Assembly (NCBI GenBank): GCA_944389505.1
Contig: CALXMP010000004.1
Coordinates: 145,684-209,683, forward strand
Origin: an uncultured Spirochaetaceae bacterium
GTDB taxonomy: Bacteria; Spirochaetota; Spirochaetia; Sphaerochaetales; Sphaerochaetaceae
Reading direction: 5' to 3'
Length of the DNA: 64,000 nt
Shown here: positions 1-9,242 of the stretch, piece by piece
Layout: each line of letters opens with the position of its first letter
Position numbering within the stretch: the stretch's first letter is position 1
The notes under the pieces: model-generated
What the model saw: only the letters and a program-made list of their open reading frames with translations
The model's database searches: none
What the model was told of the DNA's origin: nothing
Translations under genes and position numbers: made by a program

Positions 1-806
1 ACATATACATCGGCAGCATCCGATGCAAAGTACGCTGCGAGAAGCGCTACAGCCATGAATACTGCATAGAGAGCATCGAGCGAGGAGACAGCATTGGTAT
101 ATATGCCGCTGTACATCTCCATGTAGCTTGAGAAGCTGCAGCCTGAAGCTCCAAGCTTCCTTTCCACTACCTCTGTATCACTGCCGGGAGGGAGCAGTAC
201 CTCGTATCCATCTGGATCATAGCCCGATGTCTCAAGAGGGATATAGAGAAGATTGCTATCAAGCTGAGGATAGACAGATGGGAATATCCCAGCGATTGTC
301 AGGAGGACAGGACGGGTCCTCCCGCTCTCCTCCTCATAAAGGAGGAGCGTCATCCTATCCCCAGCCTTTATGCCAAGCTTATCGGCAAAGGACGATGATA
401 CAACAGAGGGATTGAGTACATCCTTGTCACCCATAATGAGTCCAAGCTCCCTCCCGCGCATACCGCTGAAGTAATCAGGGCCGACAGCATGGATGATAGC
501 AGCCCCCTCCCCATCTTCGGAGTAGACAAGCCCTTCAAGCATGCGCGATGGACTGATCTCAGCGCTATCAGGCAGCAAGGAAGCATCAGGCGGTGTCTCT
601 GCATAGACATATATGGTTCCCTGTCCAAGGATCTCAAGCATGCGCTCAATCGTACCTGAGACAGAGTCTATGAAGATCAAGGCAAAAACGAGAACGGACG
701 TGATCAGAAGGATCATCAGCATGGGAAGGATGAAGGCAATCTTCCTGTCCCGGCCAAGGCCTGCTCCGCACTTTCTAGGTATATACAGAGAGTAAAGGTC
801 AGACAT
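1..806 (-). CDS. FtsX/LolC-like ABC permease, 3' end off the window
   Basis: Reading the minus strand from an ATG at 806 gives an open frame of 268 codons that runs off the left edge with no stop. It has one membrane helix near residues 23-47, then a large extracytoplasmic domain, and a second helix begins near residue 245. This is the MacB/LolC/LolE (FtsX) permease plan. The start overlaps the end of the ATPase gene by 8 bases, so translation is probably coupled. With the ATPase and the permease at 1472-2536 it should form a heteromeric exporter of the LolCDE type that moves a lipoprotein or other envelope substrate out of the inner membrane. The substrate is not known. Confidence 0.8.
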   Translation of the reverse strand, partial: MSDLYSLYIPRKCGAGLGRDRKIAFILPMLMILLITSVLVFALIFIDSVSGTIERMLEILGQGTIYVYAETPPDASLLPDSAEISPSRMLEGLVYSEDGEGAAIIHAVGPDYFSGMRGRELGLIMGDKDVLNPSVVSSSFADKLGIKAGDRMTLLLYEEESGRTRPVLLTIAGIFPSVYPQLDSNLLYIPLETSGYDPDGYEVLLPPGSDTEVVERKLGASGCSFSSYMEMYSGIYTNAVSSLDALYAVFMAVALLAAYFASDAADVY

Positions 807-1479
807 CGGAGAGCCGTCCTTCGGAGAGGAGGAGGGTTCTGTCAGCTCTGGAAGCGAATGCGCTGTTATGCGTGACATAGACAAGAGCTGCGCCCGTGCT
901 CCTTGCCGCATCAAGAAGCATATCCTCAACGATATCCGCACTCTTCTCATCCAGAGATCCTGTAGGCTCATCTGCGAAGATGATTCTAGGGGAGATGGCA
1001 AGTGCCCTGGCTATCGCAACACGCTGTCTTTCACCCCCAGAGAGTCTATCCGGACGATGGTCCTTCCTCTCCGACAGCCCCAGCATCGAAAGCATGCGGA
1101 GGGCTCTGTCATATGCCTCCGACCTGCTCCTGCCCTGTATCAGCAGTGGCATTGCAGCATTCTCAAGCGCGGTGAAGTCCGAAAGGAGGAGGGATGACTG
1201 GAATACAAAGCCGATGCTTGTACGCCGCATCGCCAGCTGTTCGTCCCTTCCCATATCCAAAGCACTCCGCCCAAGAAGTTCAACTATACCGCTGTCATAC
1301 GGGGAAAGAAGCGCCGCGACATAGAGCAATGTGGATTTGCCGGATCCGCTCCTGCCCTCTATAGCAACGATCTCACCTTCCTTTACCGCGAGATCAACCC
1401 CGGAGAGAATCTCCAGGCTTCCACCTGCAGGGGAAGGAAATGATTTACGCACATTCTCAAGCCTGAGCACATCATTCAT
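799..1479 (-). CDS. LolD/MacB-type ABC transporter ATPase
   Basis: A 226-residue ATP-binding subunit. Walker A is GRSGSGKST near residues 42-50, the Q-loop region is FVFQSS, the signature is LSGGERQRVAIARAL, and Walker B is IIFADEPTGSLD followed by a conserved His (YVTHN). Length and the DEPTGSLD form fit the LolD/FtsE/MacB subfamily, which powers FtsX-type permeases without transporting through a large channel. It overlaps the permease genes on both sides by 8 bases, which supports one complex. Confidence in the family is high; the substrate (lipoprotein, peptide or drug) cannot be told from sequence. Confidence 0.93.
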   Translation of the reverse strand: MNDVLRLENVRKSFPSPAGGSLEILSGVDLAVKEGEIVAIEGRSGSGKSTLLYVAALLSPYDSGIVELLGRSALDMGRDEQLAMRRTSIGFVFQSSLLLSDFTALENAAMPLLIQGRSRSEAYDRALRMLSMLGLSERKDHRPDRLSGGERQRVAIARALAISPRIIFADEPTGSLDEKSADIVEDMLLDAARSTGAALVYVTHNSAFASRADRTLLLSEGRLSDV

Positions 1480-2536
1480 GCAGAATATCCTCCAGAGGCG
1501 ATCTCTCTGCCCTTCTTCCAGCCTTCACTGTGAATGCAAATGTTACGGCAAACAGGAAGAGGGAAAGGAAAAGAAGTCCATCATATGGTACTCGGAGTCC
1601 TCTGCCGCGATGGAAGATGGCATCAAGGTAGTTCCCGGCTACCGGCATGAGAACCAGGGCAAGGACGTATCCAGCAAGTATGCCTATTGCGAGAATCATC
1701 ATGAATGACAGCCTGAATGACATTCTGACAGTCCTTGCATTCATTCCGAGAATCATGAGCTCCGCAATCTCCGGCGTTCTCTCCTCGTAGAAGATCCTCA
1801 CAGTCTGCTTCATCGATACCGATATGATTATAAAGAGAAGAAGGAGCACCATATACATCATCATCTTCTCGAGCATGAAGGCTGAGTAGAGAGCACTCTC
1901 CAATTCCTTCCAGCTTACCGCATCATAACCGATGGCGCTAAGCTCCTTGGAGACATCCCTGCCCTTCACGGCTGTATGCATACCGATGCCTGCAGGCATG
2001 GAGTCCAGTGGCATGAATGCATATAGCTCATCGAATTCGCGTCCCATTGCTGTAGTATACACCCCGCTTATCGGGAAGCTGTATGAGGAAGGAAGCACTC
2101 TGCCGCTCTTTCCTTCCGAGAGAAGCATGACAGATGCTGAATGGCTGTCAGGGAGGGAAAAGAGCATTGGGTATGAGACTACAAGGGAATCCATCTCCCC
2201 GCCAAGCATCATCACACCCCCGTCGTAATCATCATCGATGAAGCGGATACGTGCCGCATGGCCTGAGATCAGGGCATCAGCCTCGCCATATGAGAATACC
2301 TCAAAGTCTGGATAGAGAGCGCTTATCTCATCAGTGAAATCCCCCTCTACCACAGTATCGAAGGAACGGACATCCCTGATTCTCTCAAGCCTTCCTTCCT
2401 GGAGAAACTCCATAATGGATATGATGATCAGCACAGCTGCCATAGATACAGCAATTGTGAATGCAAGGCGTATGCTCCTGGAGCGATGCCGACCCTGCGG
2501 AGAGAAGCTGTACCTCATAGCAAGCCATAGCGTCAT
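1472..2536 (-). CDS. FtsX/LolE-like ABC permease
   Basis: A 354-residue permease with one N-terminal helix (residues about 25-45), an extracytoplasmic domain of roughly 180 residues, and three C-terminal helices (about 235-340). This is the four-helix FtsX topology of MacB and LolC/E. The start overlaps the stop of the secreted protein upstream as ATGA, and the end overlaps the ATPase by 8 bases. Together with 1-806 it would give two different permease chains per transporter, as in LolC plus LolE. A short Arg-rich segment follows the last helix. Confidence 0.85.
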   Translation of the reverse strand: MTLWLAMRYSFSPQGRHRSRSIRLAFTIAVSMAAVLIIISIMEFLQEGRLERIRDVRSFDTVVEGDFTDEISALYPDFEVFSYGEADALISGHAARIRFIDDDYDGGVMMLGGEMDSLVVSYPMLFSLPDSHSASVMLLSEGKSGRVLPSSYSFPISGVYTTAMGREFDELYAFMPLDSMPAGIGMHTAVKGRDVSKELSAIGYDAVSWKELESALYSAFMLEKMMMYMVLLLLFIIISVSMKQTVRIFYEERTPEIAELMILGMNARTVRMSFRLSFMMILAIGILAGYVLALVLMPVAGNYLDAIFHRGRGLRVPYDGLLFLSLFLFAVTFAFTVKAGRRAERSPLEDILHE

Positions 2537-3444
2537 CGGAAATTCTCCACCCTGCGGATCCTGAGACCATCGCTGTCGAAGAGTATGAGGCTCTTCTTCA
2601 CGCCATCGCTGTATCTTATCTCCTCCATCGATCCGTCCTCATTGTATGTACGGCTGGTCTGGATCACTCCATTGGTATAGATATCGCTATGGACAAGTCT
2701 TCCCTCCGAATACTCAGAGACAGTCCTGGTGTCTCCCTCCGTCACATCGGAAGAGGATAGCTCTCCATCCTCATCGTAGGAATAGAGCTCAGTCCTGTCC
2801 CCGAGCGTCAGGGAAAGGAGCTTGCCATCGGGGGAGTAAACCCGTTCTGCCCCGTCCTCTGCTGAGGTTCCGGTCCAGTTCCCATCCTCATCGATGGTGT
2901 ATACGGAAGGATCGGGGATGAATTCCGCCTCTTCGTCCCCTGCATGGAGCGATACCTTCACCTCATCCCCGTCAAGGGAATAGACATAGAAGTATGGTGT
3001 AAGATAGCCGCTCTCATCTCCGGCAAGACCTGCAAGATGGCCCTGCGGCGTATCGATGTACTCTATTATCCTGCTGATTCCATCGCCATCTGTGATTGCA
3101 ACGGATGAGAGCCTATCGCCATCATAGCTGTATACGCGCTCCGTGATAGCCCTATCATCATCCACCCTATCGCTTATCCTGCGTCCGGAACTATCGAGGG
3201 TTACGGATTCCGTATAGCCATCTTCCGTAACGGTATAGCCATTCTCCGTTTCCACACGCTCCCTTACGACTCCCCCGTCAAGATAGATGACGGTACGACC
3301 ATTGTTCACCTCCCCCTCATAGCCAGTGCCGGAAAGGCTTTCTTTACTGGCAATGAACTGTCCCAGCGCATTCGACTCGAAGTACGATGCATTGAGAGGG
3401 AGAAGGAACAGAAGCATGGAAAGAATGGCTATATGCTTTCTCAT
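2533..3444 (-). CDS. Secreted YD-repeat-like protein of the Lol-type operon
   Basis: A 303-residue protein with a cleavable signal peptide (hydrophobic core within the first 20 residues, possible cleavage after LNASY). The mature part is rich in short beta-strand repeats of the form Y-S-x-D-G-x-L, resembling RHS/YD or YwqK-type repeats. There is no lipobox Cys, so it should be periplasmic. It starts inside the ftsY stop codon (ATGA) and is followed with overlap by an FtsX permease, so it is probably made with that exporter. It could act as the soluble carrier or partner of the exporter, but this is a guess from position only. It does not look like LolA by motif. Confidence 0.7.
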   Translation of the reverse strand: MRKHIAILSMLLFLLPLNASYFESNALGQFIASKESLSGTGYEGEVNNGRTVIYLDGGVVRERVETENGYTVTEDGYTESVTLDSSGRRISDRVDDDRAITERVYSYDGDRLSSVAITDGDGISRIIEYIDTPQGHLAGLAGDESGYLTPYFYVYSLDGDEVKVSLHAGDEEAEFIPDPSVYTIDEDGNWTGTSAEDGAERVYSPDGKLLSLTLGDRTELYSYDEDGELSSSDVTEGDTRTVSEYSEGRLVHSDIYTNGVIQTSRTYNEDGSMEEIRYSDGVKKSLILFDSDGLRIRRVENFR

Positions 3445-4319
3445 TGATCAAGTCCAAGAAGCGAGTTCAGGAAGCTGTCCTTATCGAATCTCCTGATATC
3501 ATCATAGCCCTCGCCGACACAGACGAAGACCACAGGAAGACCAAGCGTGCGCCCGATCTGTATCAGAGCGCCGCCCTTTGCTGCGCTGTCATACTTTGTC
3601 AGGATGATGCCATCAAGATGCACAGCCTCATTGAAGAGGTGTGCCTGTGAAACCCCATTCTGGCCCGTTGTGGAATCTATCACGAGGAACTTCTTGTAGC
3701 GTCCTTCCTCGATTCCCTTGGCATGTATGACCTTATCCATCTTCTTGAGCTCCTTCATCAGGTTCTCCTTGTTATGCATACGGCCTGCCGTATCGGCAAG
3801 GATAAGATCATCATGATGGGCCTCTGCAGAGGTTATCGCATCAAAGATGACAGCGCCTGGATCGGAACCCATCTGCTGCTTCACAATCCTCATTCCGAGT
3901 CTCTCTGCGTGTATATCGAGCTGGTCAACAGCAGCTGCACGGAACGTATCGCCTGCAGCCATCACGACGCTCAGCCCCTTCTCCGTGAAGTACTTCGACA
4001 TCTTTGCAATCGTCGTTGTCTTGCCGACACCATTCACTCCGAGGATCATATATACAGTCAGATGGCCCTTCTCGGGATCCTCATCGTAGCCTGAGATGTA
4101 TCCGGAGAGGATATCCTTCATCCTGGACTGGAGATCTGAAGCTTCGGTAAGCCCTTCCCGCTTCGCCACCTCCCTCAGCTCAGTGACGATCTCATCTGTC
4201 AGGCGTGCTCCAAGGTCCCCTTCTATGAGGGTATCCTCAAGCTCCTCGAAGAACGCTTCATCTATCTTCCTTCCTCCGAAGAGGCTCTTTATCTTCTCAC
4301 CGAATTTCCTAAAGAACAT
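3441..4319 (-). CDS. ftsY: Signal recognition particle receptor FtsY
   Basis: A 292-residue SRP GTPase that docks SRP-ribosome complexes at the inner membrane. It has an N-terminal four-helix bundle, then the G domain: P-loop [10 protein letters not shown] near residues 94-103, the insertion-box region with [22 protein letters not shown] and a C-terminal [11 protein letters not shown]. The acidic A domain of enteric FtsY is absent, so this is the short form common in spirochaetes and Gram-positives. Its stop codon overlaps the next start, and the PEGA-like gene lies 9 bases upstream. Confidence 0.97.
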   Translation of the reverse strand: MFFRKFGEKIKSLFGGRKIDEAFFEELEDTLIEGDLGARLTDEIVTELREVAKREGLTEASDLQSRMKDILSGYISGYDEDPEKGHLTVYMILGVNGVGKTTTIAKMSKYFTEKGLSVVMAAGDTFRAAAVDQLDIHAERLGMRIVKQQMGSDPGAVIFDAITSAEAHHDDLILADTAGRMHNKENLMKELKKMDKVIHAKGIEEGRYKKFLVIDSTTGQNGVSQAHLFNEAVHLDGIILTKYDSAAKGGALIQIGRTLGLPVVFVCVGEGYDDIRRFDKDSFLNSLLGLDQ

Positions 4320-4327
4320 TCTTCCTC

Positions 4328-5554
4328 CTACATTCCAAGCTTTGCCGCTTGGAAATAATCGAATGCCGAATCAAAAAGCTCAACGAGCTGGACAATGCTT
4401 ATACCAGCGAATACCGCCCCGACGGGAGCTATGCCCCAGTCAGGGAATATATCGGATACAGAGTTGGCCGCAACCTGCAGACCGAACGAGACGAGCGTAG
4501 AAAGAAGCAGCGAATAGAATCTGTCCTTCGAGCGCTCTATCATATCATTCTCACCCATCCATGCCGGGCGGAGCTCTATATTCACACGTGAATACGGAGC
4601 GACCGTGGACTGGACGGAATAAGGAGCGAAACCATCCCTTATCGCAGTGACGGTGAATGGCACTGAGCCATTTCCGGCAATATGGTTATCGACCTTCACA
4701 CCCTGGTAGTATATATCAGCATCAAATGGGACGGAATGTATGAACATGGGACCGGAGAATATGGGCACAAGAACAGGTTCCAGCACCGTATTCTCATCGA
4801 CCTGCACAGTCTCCTTTGCCGCATGGTATACAGGAGAGCCATATGAGAATTCATGCTCACCCTTCTCCAGAGCAATATAGCCATTGACAGGAGAGACAGC
4901 CTCGCCATCGATAGAAAGCGATACGGTCCTCGGTATATCCACAGGGATAATGATCGTATCGCTGTTCTTCAGGTATGGCATGAGAGCATTGGACAGCTGC
5001 AGGAACTCCTCCGCCTCATCTGATGAAATATAGATAGCCTCATGTATGAGCTCACCATTGGCATATACGCGGGAGTGGCTCATGAGACCTTCCTCCTCGA
5101 CATTGGCTACGACAAGGAGGTCCAGGTTCTTCAGAAGCCTCAGATACTCATCCGCATAGCGGTCACCGTCAAGGAGGTACTCCATCTCACTATCGGTGAA
5201 CGTCTCCTCGACGACCTCCAGCACAAGCTCCTCGTCCACTTCCGTGCTCTCAGGCTCGGTATAGCTCTCAAGCGATGAGAATGATTCAGAGACTCTGTAG
5301 CCGGAAAGGGTGCTGTCCTTCGCATACTCAGCATCAAGGATGCTCTGCTCATGATAGGCCTCCACAGCCTCAGGCGATGTGACATCGCCCGCAAGCAGCG
5401 ACAGGGCGGATAGCATGACCTGGAGATACCCCTGGTCATTTGATACCGCCGCTGTCCTGTATCCAGCGCCCCAGACAGGAAAAGCAAGGAGCGCCAGGAT
5501 AATGAGGATGCTAAGCTTCCTTCTGGAAGTGGAGATAGGCTTCGATGAAATCAT
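4328..5554 (-). CDS. Envelope protein with PEGA-like domain
   Basis: About 408 residues with a signal peptide or membrane anchor near the start (a positively charged RRK followed by a hydrophobic stretch ending PVWGAG). Residues roughly 265-335 resemble PEGA domains, with the spacing FSGPMFIHSVPFDADIYYQG. A final hydrophobic region (about 350-400) may be one or two membrane helices. I chose the ATG at 5554, which has GGGGG five bases upstream, over an in-frame ATG at 5566. It overlaps the end of prfB by about 44 bases in another frame. PEGA proteins are usually surface-associated; the precise role is unknown. Confidence 0.6.
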   Translation of the reverse strand: MISSKPISTSRRKLSILIILALLAFPVWGAGYRTAAVSNDQGYLQVMLSALSLLAGDVTSPEAVEAYHEQSILDAEYAKDSTLSGYRVSESFSSLESYTEPESTEVDEELVLEVVEETFTDSEMEYLLDGDRYADEYLRLLKNLDLLVVANVEEEGLMSHSRVYANGELIHEAIYISSDEAEEFLQLSNALMPYLKNSDTIIIPVDIPRTVSLSIDGEAVSPVNGYIALEKGEHEFSYGSPVYHAAKETVQVDENTVLEPVLVPIFSGPMFIHSVPFDADIYYQGVKVDNHIAGNGSVPFTVTAIRDGFAPYSVQSTVAPYSRVNIELRPAWMGENDMIERSKDRFYSLLLSTLVSFGLQVAANSVSDIFPDWGIAPVGAVFAGISIVQLVELFDSAFDYFQAAKLGM

Positions 5555-6609
5555 CAATACCCCCATCCATCACAGCCTGGATGTTGCCTGTACTGAAACC
5601 TGTGCGGTGATCCTTGACAAGCGTATATGGCTGGAAGACGTAGCTCCTGATCTGATTTCCCCAGGAGATATCCTTCTTTGCAATAGCATCCTTCTGATGC
5701 TCCTCTTCCCTCTTCTTCTGATAGTACTCGTAAAGCCTTGAACGCAGCATCTTGAATGCCACATCCTTGTTCATGAACTGGCTTCTCTCATTCTGGCACT
5801 GTACAACGATGCCGGTAGCGTAGTGGGTGATCCTGACAGCGCTGTCTGTCTTGTTGACGTGCTGTCCGCCGGCTCCTCCTGCACGGTAGGTATCCAGTCT
5901 GTAATCCTCAGGCTTGAGCTCTATCTCGATATCATCATCGACCTCGGGAGAGGCATATACGGAAGCAAACGACGTATGGCGCCTCTTTGCTGCATCGAAC
6001 GGAGAGATCCTGACGAGCCTGTGGACACCAGCCTCGCCTTTGAGATAGCCGAAGGCATATGGGCCGGAAATCTTCATCGATACGCTCTTTATGCCGCCCT
6101 CGTCCTCCTGCAGGTCAAGCACCTCGCACTTGAAGCCATGGCGCTCCGCCCAGCGCGTATACATACGCGTAAGCATCTGAGTCCAGTCAGAAGCCTCGTT
6201 TCCGCCTGCTCCTGAATGGACTGAGAGGAAGACATTGTTCTTATCGTTCTTGCCATCGAGAAGCGTCTTGAGCCTGAGCGGGCGGAACTTCTCATCGAGG
6301 GCATTGATCTGCCCTTCAAGCTCTGCCCTGAGACTCTCATCATCCTCAGAGGAATAGAGCTCGATAAGCTCACCCAGCTCATCGATCTCCGCAACAAGAT
6401 CCTTCCAGGGATAGTATCCATCCTTGAGCGCAGAAAGCTCAGAGAAGACCTTCTCAGCCTTCTCCTTGTCATTCCAGAAATCCGGAGCGAGGGTCTCCTC
6501 CTCGAGCTTCTTTATCTTATCTTCAGTCCCGGCCTGTTCAAAGACGCCTCCATACAGTATAGGCTTCTTCCTTGATATCCTCGAACTTTGATCTGTTTTC
6601 AATGAACAT
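5511..6609 (-). CDS. prfB: Peptide chain release factor 2 (programmed +1 frameshift)
   Basis: Class I release factor that reads UGA and UAA. Frame 0 starts at ATG 6609, which lies behind a GGAGAAGGA ribosome binding site, and runs 23 codons to an in-frame TGA at 6540-6538. The remaining 340 or so codons are in the +1 frame. The slippery site CTT-TGA is preceded by an internal GGAGG at 6551-6547 with a 3-base spacer, exactly the layout of E. coli prfB, so the gene autoregulates by frameshifting. The GGQ motif (AGGAGGQHVNKTDS) needed for peptide release and the SPF anticodon-like tripeptide (RISPFDAAKRRH) are present. Annotating only the long frame from 6602 would give a wrong N terminus. Confidence 0.95.
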
Positions 6610-6610
6610 G

Positions 6611-8434
6611 TTATTCCTTCTCCTTTGAACTGGTATCTGCAGCACGGGCTATGAGGCGATACATCCTGGCCTCTCCCTTCTTCAGGGATAGCGGGAAGGA
6701 GATATCAAGGCGCGTATAGAGCCCGAATGACTCCAGTCCTATCGATGTATACTGGCTCTGCATCACCCTTTCCTCGGATAGCGAGAAGCTGTCCGTCGAT
6801 GAGAAGGAGATGACAAGCCCTGCTGACTGGTCAGTATACCTGACGGTACGCACATCATCAAGAAGGCCGAGCATCAGAAGCCTGCGCTGGTCAAGCGATG
6901 CAAGCTCCATATCGGTATCGGAGAGATAGAACGGAACGATATACCTTCCCTCTATATCCTCATCGGCCGTTATCACGCTCTCCATGATCACCGTCTGGCT
7001 TCTCAGCTTGAAGTGCTTCAGCACCGAAACCTTTCCATCCGCAAGCGTTGCGGAGAACTGGTATTCACCGCGTGTACGTGAAATGATATCCGCATCATAG
7101 ATCGTATCGGTACCGTCGAAGAATGAACCATCGGAGAATGAGAAGCGGTCTGAGAAGGACTTATTCATCGACACATACGGGAATTCCTTCACGAAAGGAG
7201 TCCTCGTATCGATGAGGTTCATCGCAAGCGGTCTGAACGACAGCTCCGCAAGCCCTCCCCCCTTCGGGGAGAATACAGCGATATATGTCTTATTGCGGGC
7301 AATGTAATCATTGACCCGCGCCTCCTCGAAGTCATACTCCCTATAGAGAGCTGCGCTATCTGAATCCCAGATCTTCCCCTCCGACTCGATGATGGCCTTC
7401 CAGAAAAGCCTCCGCTCAGCCTGCCTCATCGGAGCACACTGGGCATCATGGATAAAGAGCGTTCCAAGCGATACATGAAAGAGGTCCGCGGCAGCATCGC
7501 GCTTCGTCGCCTTATCCTTCTTGAACGATGCGATGAAGTCCGACAGCGCGATATACCTGTTGAACATATACCTGAAGCTCTCATTGCGGACGAAGATATC
7601 ATTGAACGAAGTGAGTCCGCGCGCCCATGCATCACGTCCATACCAGCCGGAATCAAGATAGCCGGGGCGGGATGCATCGACAGCGGAAAGGGGGATTATC
7701 GAGGAGGAATAGTCAGACAGGATGGATATGAAGAGATCCTTTATCCTGTCATCGCTTCCGTCCCTTGCAGCGCCTTCAAGGAGCTGGTCTATATTGATGA
7801 AGAACACGACATCGCCGCTTGCCTTATCCAGTATGGCCCTGAGCCCTGACTGGAGCTCATCGAAGCCGATCTTACCCTGAGCATAGTGGGAGACAAGAGC
7901 CGCGGCATCATCGGAAGGCACATGTATCTTCACGCGCTTCCCGAGCTCATTCATGATGAACGATCCCCTCTCTATCGTCTCTCTCTGAGGAGCCCTGTAT
8001 GCGGATATCACCACAGAGGAGATGCCTGAGTTGCGGAGCGGATGGATGAATGACGGAGACCAGATCTGGCCATAGAAGAAGCAAGATGTTGCCCTTACTC
8101 CGTAATAGCGCCTGATCATGGTTGTCATCTTCTCGATCTGGAGGCTTCTGTCCTTGGGCGGATTGAGGGAGATTATCGTCTGGCTGTAGGAGCCGGTGAT
8201 GATCTCAAGATCCGAGCGCTTTGCAAGGGAAGCCAGGAGGAAATTGACCTCGGTGCATCCGGAGCTGTCTATATGGCGTATCATTGCCGCACTCTGATAG
8301 AGCGACATCTTGAGGCCGGGATTGTTGTACAGATACGAGAACACAGGCCTGTAGATAAGAGCCAGCGCCCTGCGGAATGCAGGGGCCGGCGTCGACATAG
8401 ACATCTCTGTATATATACCGAGAGCGAGCCTCAC
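6611..8434 (-). CDS. GH57/AmyA-like protein, catalytic nucleophile apparently lost
   Basis: 607 residues resembling family 57 glycoside hydrolases (alpha-amylase / 4-alpha-glucanotransferase) with the C-terminal beta domain of that group (about residues 400-600). In active members the nucleophile Glu sits in a W-L-x-E-R-x-W-x-P stretch near residue 123. Here the matching segment (residues 118-127) reads CFFYGQIWSP, so Glu is replaced by Gly. The start is GTG at 8434 with GAGGAG 7 bases upstream inside the end of rnfB. No signal peptide is seen, so it is cytoplasmic. It may be a non-catalytic glucan-binding or regulatory protein; the alignment was done by eye. Confidence 0.6.
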   Translation of the reverse strand: MRLALGIYTEMSMSTPAPAFRRALALIYRPVFSYLYNNPGLKMSLYQSAAMIRHIDSSGCTEVNFLLASLAKRSDLEIITGSYSQTIISLNPPKDRSLQIEKMTTMIRRYYGVRATSCFFYGQIWSPSFIHPLRNSGISSVVISAYRAPQRETIERGSFIMNELGKRVKIHVPSDDAAALVSHYAQGKIGFDELQSGLRAILDKASGDVVFFINIDQLLEGAARDGSDDRIKDLFISILSDYSSSIIPLSAVDASRPGYLDSGWYGRDAWARGLTSFNDIFVRNESFRYMFNRYIALSDFIASFKKDKATKRDAAADLFHVSLGTLFIHDAQCAPMRQAERRLFWKAIIESEGKIWDSDSAALYREYDFEEARVNDYIARNKTYIAVFSPKGGGLAELSFRPLAMNLIDTRTPFVKEFPYVSMNKSFSDRFSFSDGSFFDGTDTIYDADIISRTRGEYQFSATLADGKVSVLKHFKLRSQTVIMESVITADEDIEGRYIVPFYLSDTDMELASLDQRRLLMLGLLDDVRTVRYTDQSAGLVISFSSTDSFSLSEERVMQSQYTSIGLESFGLYTRLDISFPLSLKKGEARMYRLIARAADTSSKEKE

Positions 8435-8437
8435 CTA

Positions 8438-9232
8438 TCAGCTCCTCTTTATGATGCACTTCTGCGGACATGCCTCAGCTGCGGCAGGCGCGGCATCCTG
8501 AGGAGCATGGTAATCATTGACAGAAAGGAAATCGGTTACGGTGAATGGAGAACCGGGGACCTTTGTCTGGCAGATCTTGCATCCGATGCATCCGACCTGA
8601 CAGATCTTCCTGACCTTTCCGCCCGGCTCATGGTTGTTGCATGCCACGATATACTCTGCGCTGTATGGCACAAGCTTGATGACATGGTTCGGACAGACTG
8701 CCGTGCACTTTCCACAGCCTATGCACGCTTCCTTATCCACCACGATATTCCCATCGCTGTCCTTCGATATAGCGCCGACAGGACATACGGATATGCAGGA
8801 ACCGAGATGGAGACAGCCTTCCTTGCAGGCATTTGGACCACCCTGCAGAAGAGCTGCAGCATTGCAGTCCGCCATTCCCTTGTACTCATAGTCAGGCTTC
8901 GTGACATCCTTTCCGCCGCGGCAGAAGACGAATGCGACCATCTTTTCCTTGGCTTCGACCTTCACTCCGAGAATCTCTCCCATCTTCGCAGCAAGAGCCG
9001 CGCCTCCGGGTGAGCAGAGTCCTGGCTCCGCCTCCCCTTTGTAGACAGCATCAGCGTATGCGGTACAGCCTGCGAATCCGCAGCCGCCGCAGTTCGCGCC
9101 CGGCATTGCCTCCTCAAGCGCGATAAGCTTCTCATCCTTCTCGATGGCAAGCTTCTTATCCGCAATGGCAAGGCCAAGACCAAGAAGAAGCCCGAGCACG
9201 CCGACAATAATGAATGCAATAACAATACTCAT
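8438..9232 (-). CDS. rnfB: Rnf complex ferredoxin subunit RnfB
   Basis: 264 residues. One N-terminal membrane helix (about 3-24) is followed by the four-Cys Fe-S domain CGGCGFAGC near residues 48-56, then ferredoxin-type clusters such as CLHLGSCISVCPVGA and CIGCGKCTAVCPNH, and a further Cys-rich stretch. RnfB is the electron entry point from ferredoxin in the ion-pumping Rnf complex. It is the last gene of the C-D-G-E-A-B order, 10 bases after rnfA. The GH57-like gene follows with only 4 bases between, so it may be co-transcribed. Confidence 0.96.
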   Translation of the reverse strand: MSIVIAFIIVGVLGLLLGLGLAIADKKLAIEKDEKLIALEEAMPGANCGGCGFAGCTAYADAVYKGEAEPGLCSPGGAALAAKMGEILGVKVEAKEKMVAFVFCRGGKDVTKPDYEYKGMADCNAAALLQGGPNACKEGCLHLGSCISVCPVGAISKDSDGNIVVDKEACIGCGKCTAVCPNHVIKLVPYSAEYIVACNNHEPGGKVRKICQVGCIGCKICQTKVPGSPFTVTDFLSVNDYHAPQDAAPAAAEACPQKCIIKRS

Positions 9233-9242
9233 CGCTTCCTCC

